A DNA stretch of 5,303 nt from a bacterium. GTDB taxonomy: Bacteria > AUK180. The translations under genes were made by a program, and so were the position numbers. Under the pieces are notes generated by a model. It saw only the letters and a program-made list of their open reading frames with translations. It ran no database searches and had not been told where the DNA came from. The stretch is taken from assembly GCA_030622125.1 (NCBI GenBank), contig JAUXGM010000145.1, positions 1-5,303 of the forward strand, given 5' to 3'. Below, piece by piece: positions 1-5,259 of the stretch (within the stretch, counting starts at the first letter, position 1; each line of letters opens with the position of its first letter).

Positions 1-1004
1 AGTTCCGCTAAGAAATAGAGGTTATAAACTTCATCACCAAACTCCCACATTGCCGGATCATCGGGATTGATGGTAACCAAAACACCCGCATCAACCAATT
101 GGTCAAGATGAAGATCCTCTATATTTTCAATAAAGAAATTATAATTTGAAATAGGATTTGATTCCAGTCTCACATTATTTTCAATAAAGAGTTCTATGAG
201 ATCATGATTTTTATAATACCTTTTGTATAGGGGAATTGCATGCCCGATGCCATTTGCTCTTAACAATGTTAAAGCGGTGTAAATATTTTTTAGATTTTCC
301 TTTTCACCACACATTTCCCCTGCGTGAACGGTTCTTCTAAAAGATGTATCAAAGGTTAATTTAAATGCCTCATAATGTTTTTCGGGAGGATTTTCCATTT
401 CTTCACCGGCAAGGTCAATACCACGGATTTTTTCGTTATCTTTATATTTTAAGAATTCTTTTACCAACTTTACGGATTGTTCGGAATCTATTTCCCTGCC
501 AATAGTAAGAATAAGTTTGACTTTAATTCCTGTTTCTTCCATACCTTTTTCAAACCCTTCAAGAGAATAACCGATCACTTTATCAATGCTCAATCCCTTT
601 TTCGTATGATACTGGGGAGCAAATCGAACCTCAGCATATTCGATATTTTGCGATTTTAAATACCTGCAATGTTCCACCGCAAGTTCGCTCAAATCACTTT
701 TTTCTTGCATTAAATTTATGGCAAGATTAAAAACATCAACCATTTTATATTTTCTCAATGCTCTTTGAAAAGACATTATCTTTTTAACGGAATCAAGTTT
801 TTGATCCTCCTTTGTTGCATAATGAATAAATTTGTTCTGAATATCATATTCGGGGAGCAATAATTCAATCCCTTTCCTTTTTGATAATTTATAAATTGCT
901 TCCGGCGGTACGGCTCCATCCCAATGGATATGTAGAATATTTACTTTTTCCTTTTTTAATTTTTCTAATAATTTTGGATTTTTAATTTTTAGTTTTCTTT
1001 TCAT
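1..1004 (-). CDS. Adenosine deaminase family protein (metal-dependent amidohydrolase), 3' end cut by the window edge
   Basis: This frame stays open for 334 codons from an ATG at 1004-1002 to the left window edge. Family members are about 330-350 residues, so only the last few are probably missing. The adenosine/adenine deaminase signatures appear in order: HIHWDGA (metal ligands His25 and His27), YAEVRFAPQYH (123-133), DLAGEE (197-202), TVHAGE (metal ligand His227, catalytic Glu230), NGIGHAI (His255), ESNPISN (281-287) and TINPDDPAMW (Asp315 and Asp316). The family deaminates adenosine, adenine or related purines hydrolytically with a bound metal, normally in the cytoplasm. Trp replaces the usual Leu in HxHLDG, and NPDDP replaces the more usual N-T/S-DDP, so the exact substrate cannot be fixed. 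The start is supported by AAGG six bases upstream. It overlaps the end of the preceding gene by 23 bp, which suggests translational coupling. The family is secure; calling it a true adenosine deaminase is not. Confidence 0.88.
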   Translation of the reverse strand, partial: MKRKLKIKNPKLLEKLKKEKVNILHIHWDGAVPPEAIYKLSKRKGIELLLPEYDIQNKFIHYATKEDQKLDSVKKIMSFQRALRKYKMVDVFNLAINLMQEKSDLSELAVEHCRYLKSQNIEYAEVRFAPQYHTKKGLSIDKVIGYSLEGFEKGMEETGIKVKLILTIGREIDSEQSVKLVKEFLKYKDNEKIRGIDLAGEEMENPPEKHYEAFKLTFDTSFRRTVHAGEMCGEKENLKNIYTALTLLRANGIGHAIPLYKRYYKNHDLIELFIENNVRLESNPISNYNFFIENIEDLHLDQLVDAGVLVTINPDDPAMWEFGDEVYNLYFLAE

Positions 1005-3054
1005 TTTCAACCTTTTTATTTTCATCTATCCAGATTATTCTTGAAAAATAATATTGTAACTTCATTTTGTTACAATCAAATTTTAACAAGGTGAAATAAG
1101 TTTTACCATAGATCTTCTCATCAGAACCAGCAAAAATGGCTGGAATAAAAATTCTTTTTCTTATTTTATTATTTTCTAAATTTATTATATAAAGTTTCGT
1201 ATATAAAAAATTAAAATATCCCGTAATCAAAAATTCATCATCTTGATTTACAAAAATGGGTGGAAGAAGATTGGTTGACACTCCATTTAAAAACCAGAAT
1301 CTATGGTTATAATAAAGGAAAAAATCTTTTTTACCTCTTCCTATAATACAATCGTTATTATAATGAGAAACTTTATAATCAGATATTTTTTTTGGACTAC
1401 TATCTTTCCAAAGAATTTTGCCATATTTATCATAAAATGTTATTTGTGAACCATCAATAAAAAAATAGGTAGAATGATATTTTTCATCTTTATCCCTCCC
1501 GTAATAACTTCCGTTATAATTATATTCATTTAATTTTTCCATTTTGTTTGAATAAAATGCAATTCTAATAATCTCGGAATATTTTTTAGCTTTTGTCTTG
1601 AAAATGTTTAACCTAAAAATATCAGCCTTTCTGTTAAATGCCGGTTTTTCATTTTCTTTTAGTAGTAATGTATATGTATTTCCATTGGTATACGAAAAGA
1701 TTTTATTCTTCTTTACTTTATAAGTTGTAAAATTATAACTAATATCTCTCAATTTTTTCTTCTTTTTTTTCTCAATTTTTCCTTCTTCTATTAACTCAAT
1801 TGTTTCTATGTTAAATATATAAAATTTATTACCTGCAACTATTTTTAATTTGTTTTTATCAATAGCCCAGGCATGAGAATATTTTGATTTAGAATTTCTT
1901 GAAAGGATCTGTTTCAAACTTAGATCTTCGTTCACCTTGTAAACTTCAATCTTTCCATCTTTAGAATGGTTAATTAAAAATTCGTTATAAACGAAAAAAT
2001 TACATCCTGTTTCAATATTAATCGGAATGTTTTGAAAACTTATTTTAGGCTGAGGTTTTGATAAGAAGAGTGGAACTATTAAAATAAAAATGAAAAAAAT
2101 TGTAATAATTTTAAAGAATGATTTTTTGAAAAAAACAAAAAATAAGACCAATGCAAAAATAAAAAACATCAAAAACAACATTATTTTTGAAAGATTGGGT
2201 AGAAAAAAACTTGCTATAAATATTGATATAACAAATATGATTAAATAAATGAAGGCGTGCAATCTCTCCTTATTACTTATTTTAATCTCTTTTTTAATTT
2301 TTCTTCTCTTTAATATTCTTTTGGCAAAATAAAACATTCCAATAAATGCAACTATTCCGACAATGATCATTGGAATATTTAAATTCTCAGGCAATGGAAT
2401 TTTAAAAATATATACTAATGCACCAACAGTATTGTTGAAAATGTGCACAAAAATATTTAACCATATATTATCAGTAAAAATATAAATTAATCCGAGAAAA
2501 ATACCCACTGCAAAAATCTCCAAAAATAAATTTAGAGAATGTAAGGAAGAAAAAATCAAAGAAGATAAAATAAGGGCTGGAAGAGTTCCAATTTTTCTTT
2601 CAAAGGATTTTAAAAGTAAGCCACGAAATAATATTTCTTCGGTTATAGGTCCGAATATTCCTATATATAAAATTATTTCCCAATTTGACAATTTAACCAT
2701 TTTTAAAAAATCAAAAAGGTATTTTGACTGATTTTCTAATTTGAAAGCAGTTTGTATAAATCCGTCAAAAACATAAATAACTATGTAGCCAAAAATTATA
2801 AAGAGTAAATAATAAAAAAGATATTTATTTATATTTTTGAATTTTAAATAGTCAAATTTATTAAGTTTAAATAATTTAAAAAAATTCTTAAAGAAATAAA
2901 GCAACAAAAGAAATGTTAAAAAAAGAAAAATCAAGTTTAAAATAAGTGGCGACGTTTTTATTATAAGTGATTTATAGATATAACCATTAAAAAAAATCTC
3001 ATAAATTACTAAACCAGTGATAAAAGGAATAATATTCCACTTATTCTTGACCAT
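982..3054 (-). CDS. CPBP-family intramembrane metalloprotease with a large C-terminal extracytoplasmic beta-rich domain
   Basis: This complete 690-residue membrane protein has two parts. Residues about 1-250 are very hydrophobic and hold the three CPBP (CAAX protease/Abi) motifs: EEILFR (Glu139, Glu140, Arg144), FSSLH (Phe168, His172) and HIFNN (His204, Asn208). All the expected catalytic residues are present, so an active intramembrane protease is likely, although its substrate is unknown. A strongly basic loop (245-265), probably cytoplasmic, is followed by three more hydrophobic segments (about 266-286, 291-309, 314-331). By the positive-inside rule this places residues 332-690 outside the membrane. 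That region is rich in short beta-strand-like stretches, including a propeller-like FYDKYGKILWKD (540-551), so a beta-propeller or PQQ-like fold is possible but unproven. Typical CPBP proteins are about 200-300 residues, so the C-terminal extension is unusual. The start is supported by AGGAGG six bases upstream, and the gene begins 16 bp after the YbjQ-like gene. It is visibly more AT-rich than the gene at 3769. Confidence 0.85.
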   Translation of the reverse strand: MVKNKWNIIPFITGLVIYEIFFNGYIYKSLIIKTSPLILNLIFLFLTFLLLLYFFKNFFKLFKLNKFDYLKFKNINKYLFYYLLFIIFGYIVIYVFDGFIQTAFKLENQSKYLFDFLKMVKLSNWEIILYIGIFGPITEEILFRGLLLKSFERKIGTLPALILSSLIFSSLHSLNLFLEIFAVGIFLGLIYIFTDNIWLNIFVHIFNNTVGALVYIFKIPLPENLNIPMIIVGIVAFIGMFYFAKRILKRRKIKKEIKISNKERLHAFIYLIIFVISIFIASFFLPNLSKIMLFLMFFIFALVLFFVFFKKSFFKIITIFFIFILIVPLFLSKPQPKISFQNIPINIETGCNFFVYNEFLINHSKDGKIEVYKVNEDLSLKQILSRNSKSKYSHAWAIDKNKLKIVAGNKFYIFNIETIELIEEGKIEKKKKKKLRDISYNFTTYKVKKNKIFSYTNGNTYTLLLKENEKPAFNRKADIFRLNIFKTKAKKYSEIIRIAFYSNKMEKLNEYNYNGSYYGRDKDEKYHSTYFFIDGSQITFYDKYGKILWKDSSPKKISDYKVSHYNNDCIIGRGKKDFFLYYNHRFWFLNGVSTNLLPPIFVNQDDEFLITGYFNFLYTKLYIINLENNKIRKRIFIPAIFAGSDEKIYGKTYFTLLKFDCNKMKLQYYFSRIIWIDENKKVENEKKTKN

Positions 3055-3060
3055 ATTAAA

Positions 3061-3066
3061 CCTCCT
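3061..3066 (-). promoter_or_regulatory. Ribosome binding site of the CPBP-protease gene
   Basis: AGGAGG on the minus strand lies six bases before the ATG at 3054-3052, inside the 16-bp gap after the YbjQ-like gene. It is a full-consensus site and fixes this start in preference to internal Met codons. Confidence 0.75.
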
Positions 3067-3070
3067 AATT

Positions 3071-3391
3071 TTACTTTACGATTACCGCTGTTCCATTTAC
3101 GGAAACCATTAGCATACTTCCATTTTTTCCAATCGTTTCATAATCAATATCAACTGATAAAATGGCATTTGCCGAAAGGTTTGCTGCTCTTTCCTCCATT
3201 TCCTTTAATGCAGATTCCCGTGCTCTAATTAGTTCATTTTCGTATGCACCAGATCTACCGCCGAATGTATCGGTCAAATTCGCAAAAAAATCCTTAACAA
3301 AATTTGCGCCGACTATCACTTCCCCGGAAACAATCCCTAAATACTTGACAACCTTTTTCCCTTCAATGGTGGGTATTGTAACTACCAACAT
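3071..3391 (-). CDS. ybjQ: YbjQ/UPF0145 family protein (DUF74)
   Basis: This complete 106-residue protein matches the YbjQ/UPF0145 family along its whole length, and E. coli YbjQ is about the same size. Visible family hallmarks are [19 protein letters not shown] near the N-terminus, GANFVKDFF (28-36), GGRSGAY (44-50), the helix [19 protein letters not shown] (51-69), DIDYETIG (81-88) and [14 protein letters not shown] (90-103). It has no signal peptide or membrane segment, so it should be a small soluble protein. Family members form symmetric oligomers and are sometimes called putative heavy-metal-binding proteins, but the physiological role is not established. The start is supported by AGGAGA five bases upstream (3397-3402). 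It is the first gene behind the promoter at 3441-3468, with a leader of roughly 43 nt, and probably heads an operon with the membrane protease and the deaminase. Confidence 0.93.
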   Translation of the reverse strand: MLVVTIPTIEGKKVVKYLGIVSGEVIVGANFVKDFFANLTDTFGGRSGAYENELIRARESALKEMEERAANLSANAILSVDIDYETIGKNGSMLMVSVNGTAVIVK

Positions 3392-3440
3392 AATAATCTC
3401 CTATCCAATAATATTTACTTTTCTTATTTTTAAGTGATGT

Positions 3441-3468
3441 ATTATACCACAAATTTTTTACATATCAA
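3441..3468 (-). promoter_or_regulatory. Sigma-70-type promoter of the ybjQ-protease-deaminase operon
   Basis: Read on the minus strand, TTGATA (3468-3463) is followed by a 16-bp spacer and a perfect TATAAT (3446-3441). A TGG just before the -10 box makes it an extended -10 promoter. Transcription would start near 3434, about 43 nt before the YbjQ-like start codon. Its -35 box lies 18 bp from that of the divergent tRNA promoter. Confidence 0.7.
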
Positions 3469-3486
3469 AATTATCGTCAAAATTAT

Positions 3487-3515
3487 TTGCAATTGAATTT
3501 GAAAATTGTTATAAT
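3487..3515 (+). promoter_or_regulatory. Sigma-70-type promoter of tRNA-Leu
   Basis: TTGCAA (3487-3492), a 17-bp spacer and a perfect TATAAT (3510-3515) with an extended -10 TGT (3507-3509) precede the tRNA. The expected transcription start near 3522 would leave a 5' leader of about 9 nt before the mature tRNA, to be removed by RNase P. Confidence 0.65.
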
Positions 3516-3530
3516 ACTTAAAATGTTTAA

Positions 3531-3614
3531 GCCGGGATGGTGAAATTGGCAGACACGCATGGTTCAGGACCATGTGAGGGCGACCTCGTGCAGGTTCAAG
3601 TCCTGTTCCCGGCA
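3531..3614 (+). tRNA. tRNA-Leu (anticodon CAG)
   Basis: The 84-nt sequence folds as a class II tRNA. The acceptor stem is GCCGGGA (3531-3537) pairing with TCCCGGC (3607-3613), with discriminator A3614. The anticodon stem is CATGG (3558-3562) with CCATG (3570-3574), around the loop TTCAGGA, giving anticodon CAG (3565-3567), which reads CUG. A long variable arm, GAGG-GCGA-CCTC (3576-3587), is typical of Leu and Ser tRNAs. The T arm has GCAGG, TTCAAGT and CCTGT. The CCA end is not encoded and must be added after transcription. A downstream T-rich stretch may help end transcription. Confidence 0.96.
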
Positions 3615-3632
3615 TATTTTTTGGTTTTTTCG
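3615..3632 (+). terminator. T-rich stretch after the tRNA, possible termination site
   Basis: Right after the tRNA come two runs of six T (3617-3622 and 3625-3630) separated by GG. There is no separate hairpin before them; the folded tRNA 3' half could serve. The second promoter begins within this stretch, so it also marks the boundary between the tRNA unit and the riboswitch unit. Confidence 0.35.
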
Positions 3633-3648
3633 TTAATTATGATATAAT
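3621..3648 (+). promoter_or_regulatory. Promoter of the TPP-riboswitch transcript
   Basis: A perfect TATAAT (3643-3648) with an extended -10 TGA (3640-3642) lies 16 bp after a weaker -35-like TTGGTT (3621-3626). Transcription would start near 3655, just before the aptamer, giving a 5' leader of about 114 nt. The -35 match is poor, so the extended -10 probably carries much of the recognition. Confidence 0.6.
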
Positions 3649-3659
3649 AAAATAAATTT

Positions 3660-3738
3660 GCAGGGGTGCGTAAGCTGAGAAGACAATTTTTGTCTACCCT
3701 TTGAACCTGATGCGGGTAATACCGACGAAGGAAGCTTC
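3660..3738 (+). ncRNA. TPP riboswitch aptamer (THI box)
   Basis: The conserved thiamine-diphosphate aptamer core is present in order: AGGGGTGC (3662-3669), GCTGAGA (3674-3680), ACCCTTTGAACCTGAT (3696-3711), CGGGTAATACCG (3713-3724) and GAAGGAAGC (3727-3735). Expected helices can be drawn: P2 from GGGG (3663-3666) with CCCT (3697-3700), an optional P3a arm from AGACAA (3681-3686) with TTGTCT (3690-3695), P4 from CCT (3706-3708) with AGG (3729-3731), and P5 from CGG with CCG around GTAATA. P3 is minimal (TGC-GTAA-GC), and I could not draw a strong P1. The aptamer binds thiamine diphosphate and in bacteria usually represses thiamine synthesis or transport genes. It precedes only the PurM/HypE-like gene. 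Confidence 0.93.
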
Positions 3739-3744
3739 ACAACT

Positions 3745-3764
3745 CCTCCTGCTTGAATAGGAGG
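3745..3764 (+). promoter_or_regulatory. Expression platform: hairpin that sequesters the Shine-Dalgarno site
   Basis: CCTCCT (3745-3750) is perfectly complementary to the Shine-Dalgarno AGGAGG (3759-3764), with an 8-nt loop between them. The hairpin would hide the ribosome binding site, which lies only four bases before the ATG at 3769. No T-run follows, so control should act on translation rather than by transcription termination. The anti-Shine-Dalgarno strand can alternatively pair with the 5' edge of the aptamer (3660-3666). Confidence 0.75.
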
Positions 3765-3768
3765 CATT

Positions 3769-4821
3769 ATGTCAAATTCAGAATTACCACTTGGTAAGAT
3801 TTCACCGGAGATATTCAGGGAAGTTATTTATCCGGCACTTGGAGCAAGATCAAAAGATGTTATTATTGGTCCTCAAAGTGGCGTCGATATCGGTGTTACA
3901 AGGATAGGAAACAAGGTTATTGCAACAACTACCGATCCGGTCTTTATTGTTAAAGAATACGGATTTGAAAAAGCAGCATGGTTTGCAATTCATATTCTCG
4001 TTTCAGATGTTGTAACAAGCGGATTGAAGCCGGATTTTCTAACAATTGATCTCAATCTTCCTGTTGAGATACAAAAACAAGAGGTTGCCTTGCTTTGGAA
4101 TACGATCCACCGAGAATGCGAAAAAATGGGAATTGCCATTATAAGCGGACATACCGGAAGGTACGACGGTTGCAACTACCCGATGGTAGGTGGTGCTACT
4201 GTAATTGCTGTCGGAGATGAAAATGAATACATTGCACCGACAATGGCAGAACCAAAGGATAAGATCGTTGTAACAAAGGGGTGTGCCATTGAAGCAGCGG
4301 GACTTTTTGCCGCAACTTTTCCACAAAAAATCAAGCAATTATTCGGTGAAAAGATATACCAAAAAGCAGATAGACTTTTTTATAAGATGTCGGTTGTAAA
4401 AGAGGCTGAGATCGCCAGAAAGATTGGATTGAGGGATAAGGGTGTAACATCAATGCACGATGCAACAGAAGGCGGTGTAGTTGGCGGACTTTATGAGGTT
4501 GCAAAAGCATCCGATGTCGGAATGATCATAGAAAAGGAAAAGATCATTGTGAAACCCGAAGTAAAAGCAATTTGTGATTATTATAAGATGGATCCCTATA
4601 TTTCAATAAGTGAAGGGACAATGCTCATAACGGTAAAGCCTGAAAAAGAAAATGAACTTGTAAGGAAACTTAAAGAAAATAATATTGATGCCTCAACGGT
4701 TGGTGAAATAACGGAAAATAAGGATGTAATTATCAAGGATAAAAATGGAAGTCATACTCTTGAACATCCACGAATAGACCCCTTCTGGGCTGCATTTGGA
4801 AAGGAATGTACTGGGAATTGA
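3769..4821 (+). CDS. AIR synthase (PurM/HypE/ThiL superfamily) protein, HypE-like, under TPP riboswitch control
   Basis: This complete 350-residue soluble protein resembles the PurM-fold ATP-dependent enzymes, closest in feel to HypE-like AIR synthase family proteins. The N-terminal half has the Gly/Asp-rich GPQSGVDIGV (34-43), TTTDPVF (53-59), HILVSDVVTSGLKPDFL (75-91) and SGHTGRYDG (126-134). The C-terminal half has MHDATEGGVVGGLYEVA (229-245), the equivalent of the family's HDxTxGG loop, and SEGTMLITV (281-289). HypE makes the cyanide ligand of NiFe hydrogenase using a C-terminal PRIC cysteine. Here the end reads PRIDPFWAAFGKECTGN, so that function is unlikely, and no other hyp gene is in view. 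ThiL (thiamine-phosphate kinase) and PurM (which makes AIR, the substrate of ThiC) share the fold, and the TPP riboswitch points to thiamine metabolism. The exact reaction is unknown. The start is supported by AGGAGG four bases upstream. It appears to be transcribed alone. Confidence 0.87.
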   Translation: MSNSELPLGKISPEIFREVIYPALGARSKDVIIGPQSGVDIGVTRIGNKVIATTTDPVFIVKEYGFEKAAWFAIHILVSDVVTSGLKPDFLTIDLNLPVEIQKQEVALLWNTIHRECEKMGIAIISGHTGRYDGCNYPMVGGATVIAVGDENEYIAPTMAEPKDKIVVTKGCAIEAAGLFAATFPQKIKQLFGEKIYQKADRLFYKMSVVKEAEIARKIGLRDKGVTSMHDATEGGVVGGLYEVAKASDVGMIIEKEKIIVKPEVKAICDYYKMDPYISISEGTMLITVKPEKENELVRKLKENNIDASTVGEITENKDVIIKDKNGSHTLEHPRIDPFWAAFGKECTGN

Positions 4822-4832
4822 CAGGAAAAAGC

Positions 4833-4860
4833 AGTGAATAGTGAATAGAAAATAGTGAAT
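4833..4860. repeat. 7-bp tandem repeat, four units of AGTGAAT
   Basis: Four consecutive heptamers are visible: AGTGAAT, AGTGAAT, AGAAAAT and AGTGAAT. The third is degenerate. They begin 11 bp after the stop codon of the PurM/HypE-like gene. Confidence 0.85.
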
Positions 4861-4871
4861 GGTAAAAGCCG

Positions 4872-4897
4872 TAATGGCACGGCATGCCGTGCCATTA
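4872..4897. repeat. Perfect 26-nt palindrome (GC-rich core)
   Basis: The 13-base half TAATGGCACGGCA (4872-4884) is followed directly by its exact reverse complement (4885-4897), with no spacer. The core GGCACGGCATGCCGTGCC is far more GC-rich than its surroundings. As RNA it would fold into a strong hairpin and could end or stabilise the transcript of the upstream gene, but no clear U-tract follows on either strand. It resembles dispersed palindromic elements found in many genomes. Confidence 0.85.
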
Positions 4898-4919
4898 TTG
4901 TCATTCAAAGGACCTTGCC

Positions 4920-4947
4920 GAAGAATCCACCTTTATTATTATTCTTC
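4920..4947. repeat. Inverted repeat, 7-bp stem
   Basis: GAAGAAT (4920-4926) is matched by ATTCTTC (4941-4947) across a 14-nt loop. The stem is AT-rich and could arise by chance, but it sits in a run of similar structures. Confidence 0.45.
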
Positions 4948-4962
4948 ATTTATATGGAGTTT

Positions 4963-4986
4963 ACCCCGTAAATTGAGTTGCGGGGT
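4963..4986. repeat. Inverted repeat, GC-rich 6-bp stem
   Basis: ACCCCG (4963-4968) pairs with CGGGGT (4981-4986) around a 12-nt loop. The preceding GGAGTTTA (4957-4964) recurs at 5222-5229 before another CCCG hairpin, so this and the structure at 5209-5259 may belong to one repeat family. Confidence 0.5.
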
Positions 4987-4994
4987 CATTATGA

Positions 4995-5011
4995 GGATTT
5001 TGAAAAAATCC
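4995..5011. repeat. Short hairpin, 7-bp stem
   Basis: GGATTTT (4995-5001) pairs with AAAATCC (5005-5011) around a 3-nt loop. Confidence 0.5.
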
Positions 5012-5027
5012 GTAATAATCTCTAAAC

Positions 5028-5048
5028 GAATCCGGGACACATCTCAAC
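5028..5048. repeat. 21-bp direct repeat, copy 1
   Basis: This 21-bp stretch, with core CCGGGACACATCTCAA, is identical to 5182-5202. The copies start 154 bp apart. This copy also forms the left arm of the hairpin at 5034-5079. Confidence 0.85.
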
Positions 5049-5079
5049 AAAAAAAATCAGTTTGATGAGATAATGTCCC
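5034..5079. repeat. Long imperfect inverted repeat overlapping direct repeat copy 1
   Basis: GGGACA, ATCTCA and CAAA (5034-5051) pair in order with TTTG, TGAGAT and TGTCCC (5061-5079), interrupted only by small bulges, around a 9-nt loop. On the plus strand CTTTTG follows, so it could act as a weak terminator. It could equally be an inverted end of a small mobile element. Confidence 0.6.
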
Positions 5080-5114
5080 TCTTTTGTTAGTTACAGAGAT
5101 TAATATTTCTTTAC

Positions 5115-5138
5115 TTATTCCCTTATTCCCTTATTGCC
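5115..5138. repeat. 8-bp tandem repeat, three units of TTATTCCC
   Basis: TTATTCCC (5115-5122) and TTATTCCC (5123-5130) are followed by TTATTGCC (5131-5138), which has one mismatch. Confidence 0.7.
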
Positions 5139-5181
5139 TTGTTTATACTGTTCTCGGGTGGTTTTATCGTTATCTAAGGAA

Positions 5182-5202
5182 GAATCCGGGACACATCTCA
5201 AC
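5182..5202. repeat. 21-bp direct repeat, copy 2
   Basis: It is identical to 5028-5048. It is followed within 7 bp by the nested hairpin at 5209-5259, whose left arm begins GGGACGCACCTT, a sequence resembling the repeat's own GGGACACATCTC. Confidence 0.85.
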
Positions 5203-5208
5203 TTTCTT

Positions 5209-5259
5209 GGGACGCACCTTCGGAGTTTATCCCGTATCTAATACGGGAAGGTACGTCCC
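5209..5259. repeat. Large two-part hairpin
   Basis: The outer stem pairs GGGACG and ACCTT (5209-5220) with AAGGT and CGTCCC (5248-5259), with one mismatch. The inner stem pairs CCCGTAT (5231-5237) with ATACGGG (5241-5247) around a 3-nt loop. A 10-nt stretch on the left side joins the two stems. TTGTTTT follows on the plus strand, so termination is possible. Confidence 0.7.

Noticed and set aside
477-659. Plus-strand open frame of 60 codons
   Set aside because: It lies opposite the well-supported deaminase gene, shows no family motif and has no clear ribosome binding site.
3162-3437. Plus-strand open frame of 91 codons
   Set aside because: It is the reverse-strand shadow of the YbjQ-like gene and its promoter.
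3990-4338. Two minus-strand open frames (3990-4175 and 4039-4338)
   Set aside because: Both lie fully inside the PurM/HypE-like gene on the other strand and show no recognisable protein features.
3769-4821. Annotation as HypE hydrogenase maturation protein
   Set aside because: The C-terminal PRIC cysteine is absent, no other hyp genes are in the window, and control by TPP points elsewhere.
4693-4908. Minus-strand open frame of 71 codons
   Set aside because: It runs through the palindrome and heptamer repeats, whose translation gives the repetitive FTIHYFLFTIHCFF, and then into the 3' end of the real gene.
4859-5065. Plus-strand open frame of 68 codons
   Set aside because: It begins between the heptamer repeats and the palindrome and crosses several hairpins, with no motif or ribosome binding site.
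5028-5202. CRISPR array
   Set aside because: There are only two copies of the 21-bp repeat, 133 bp apart edge to edge, with no regular spacers and no cas genes in view.
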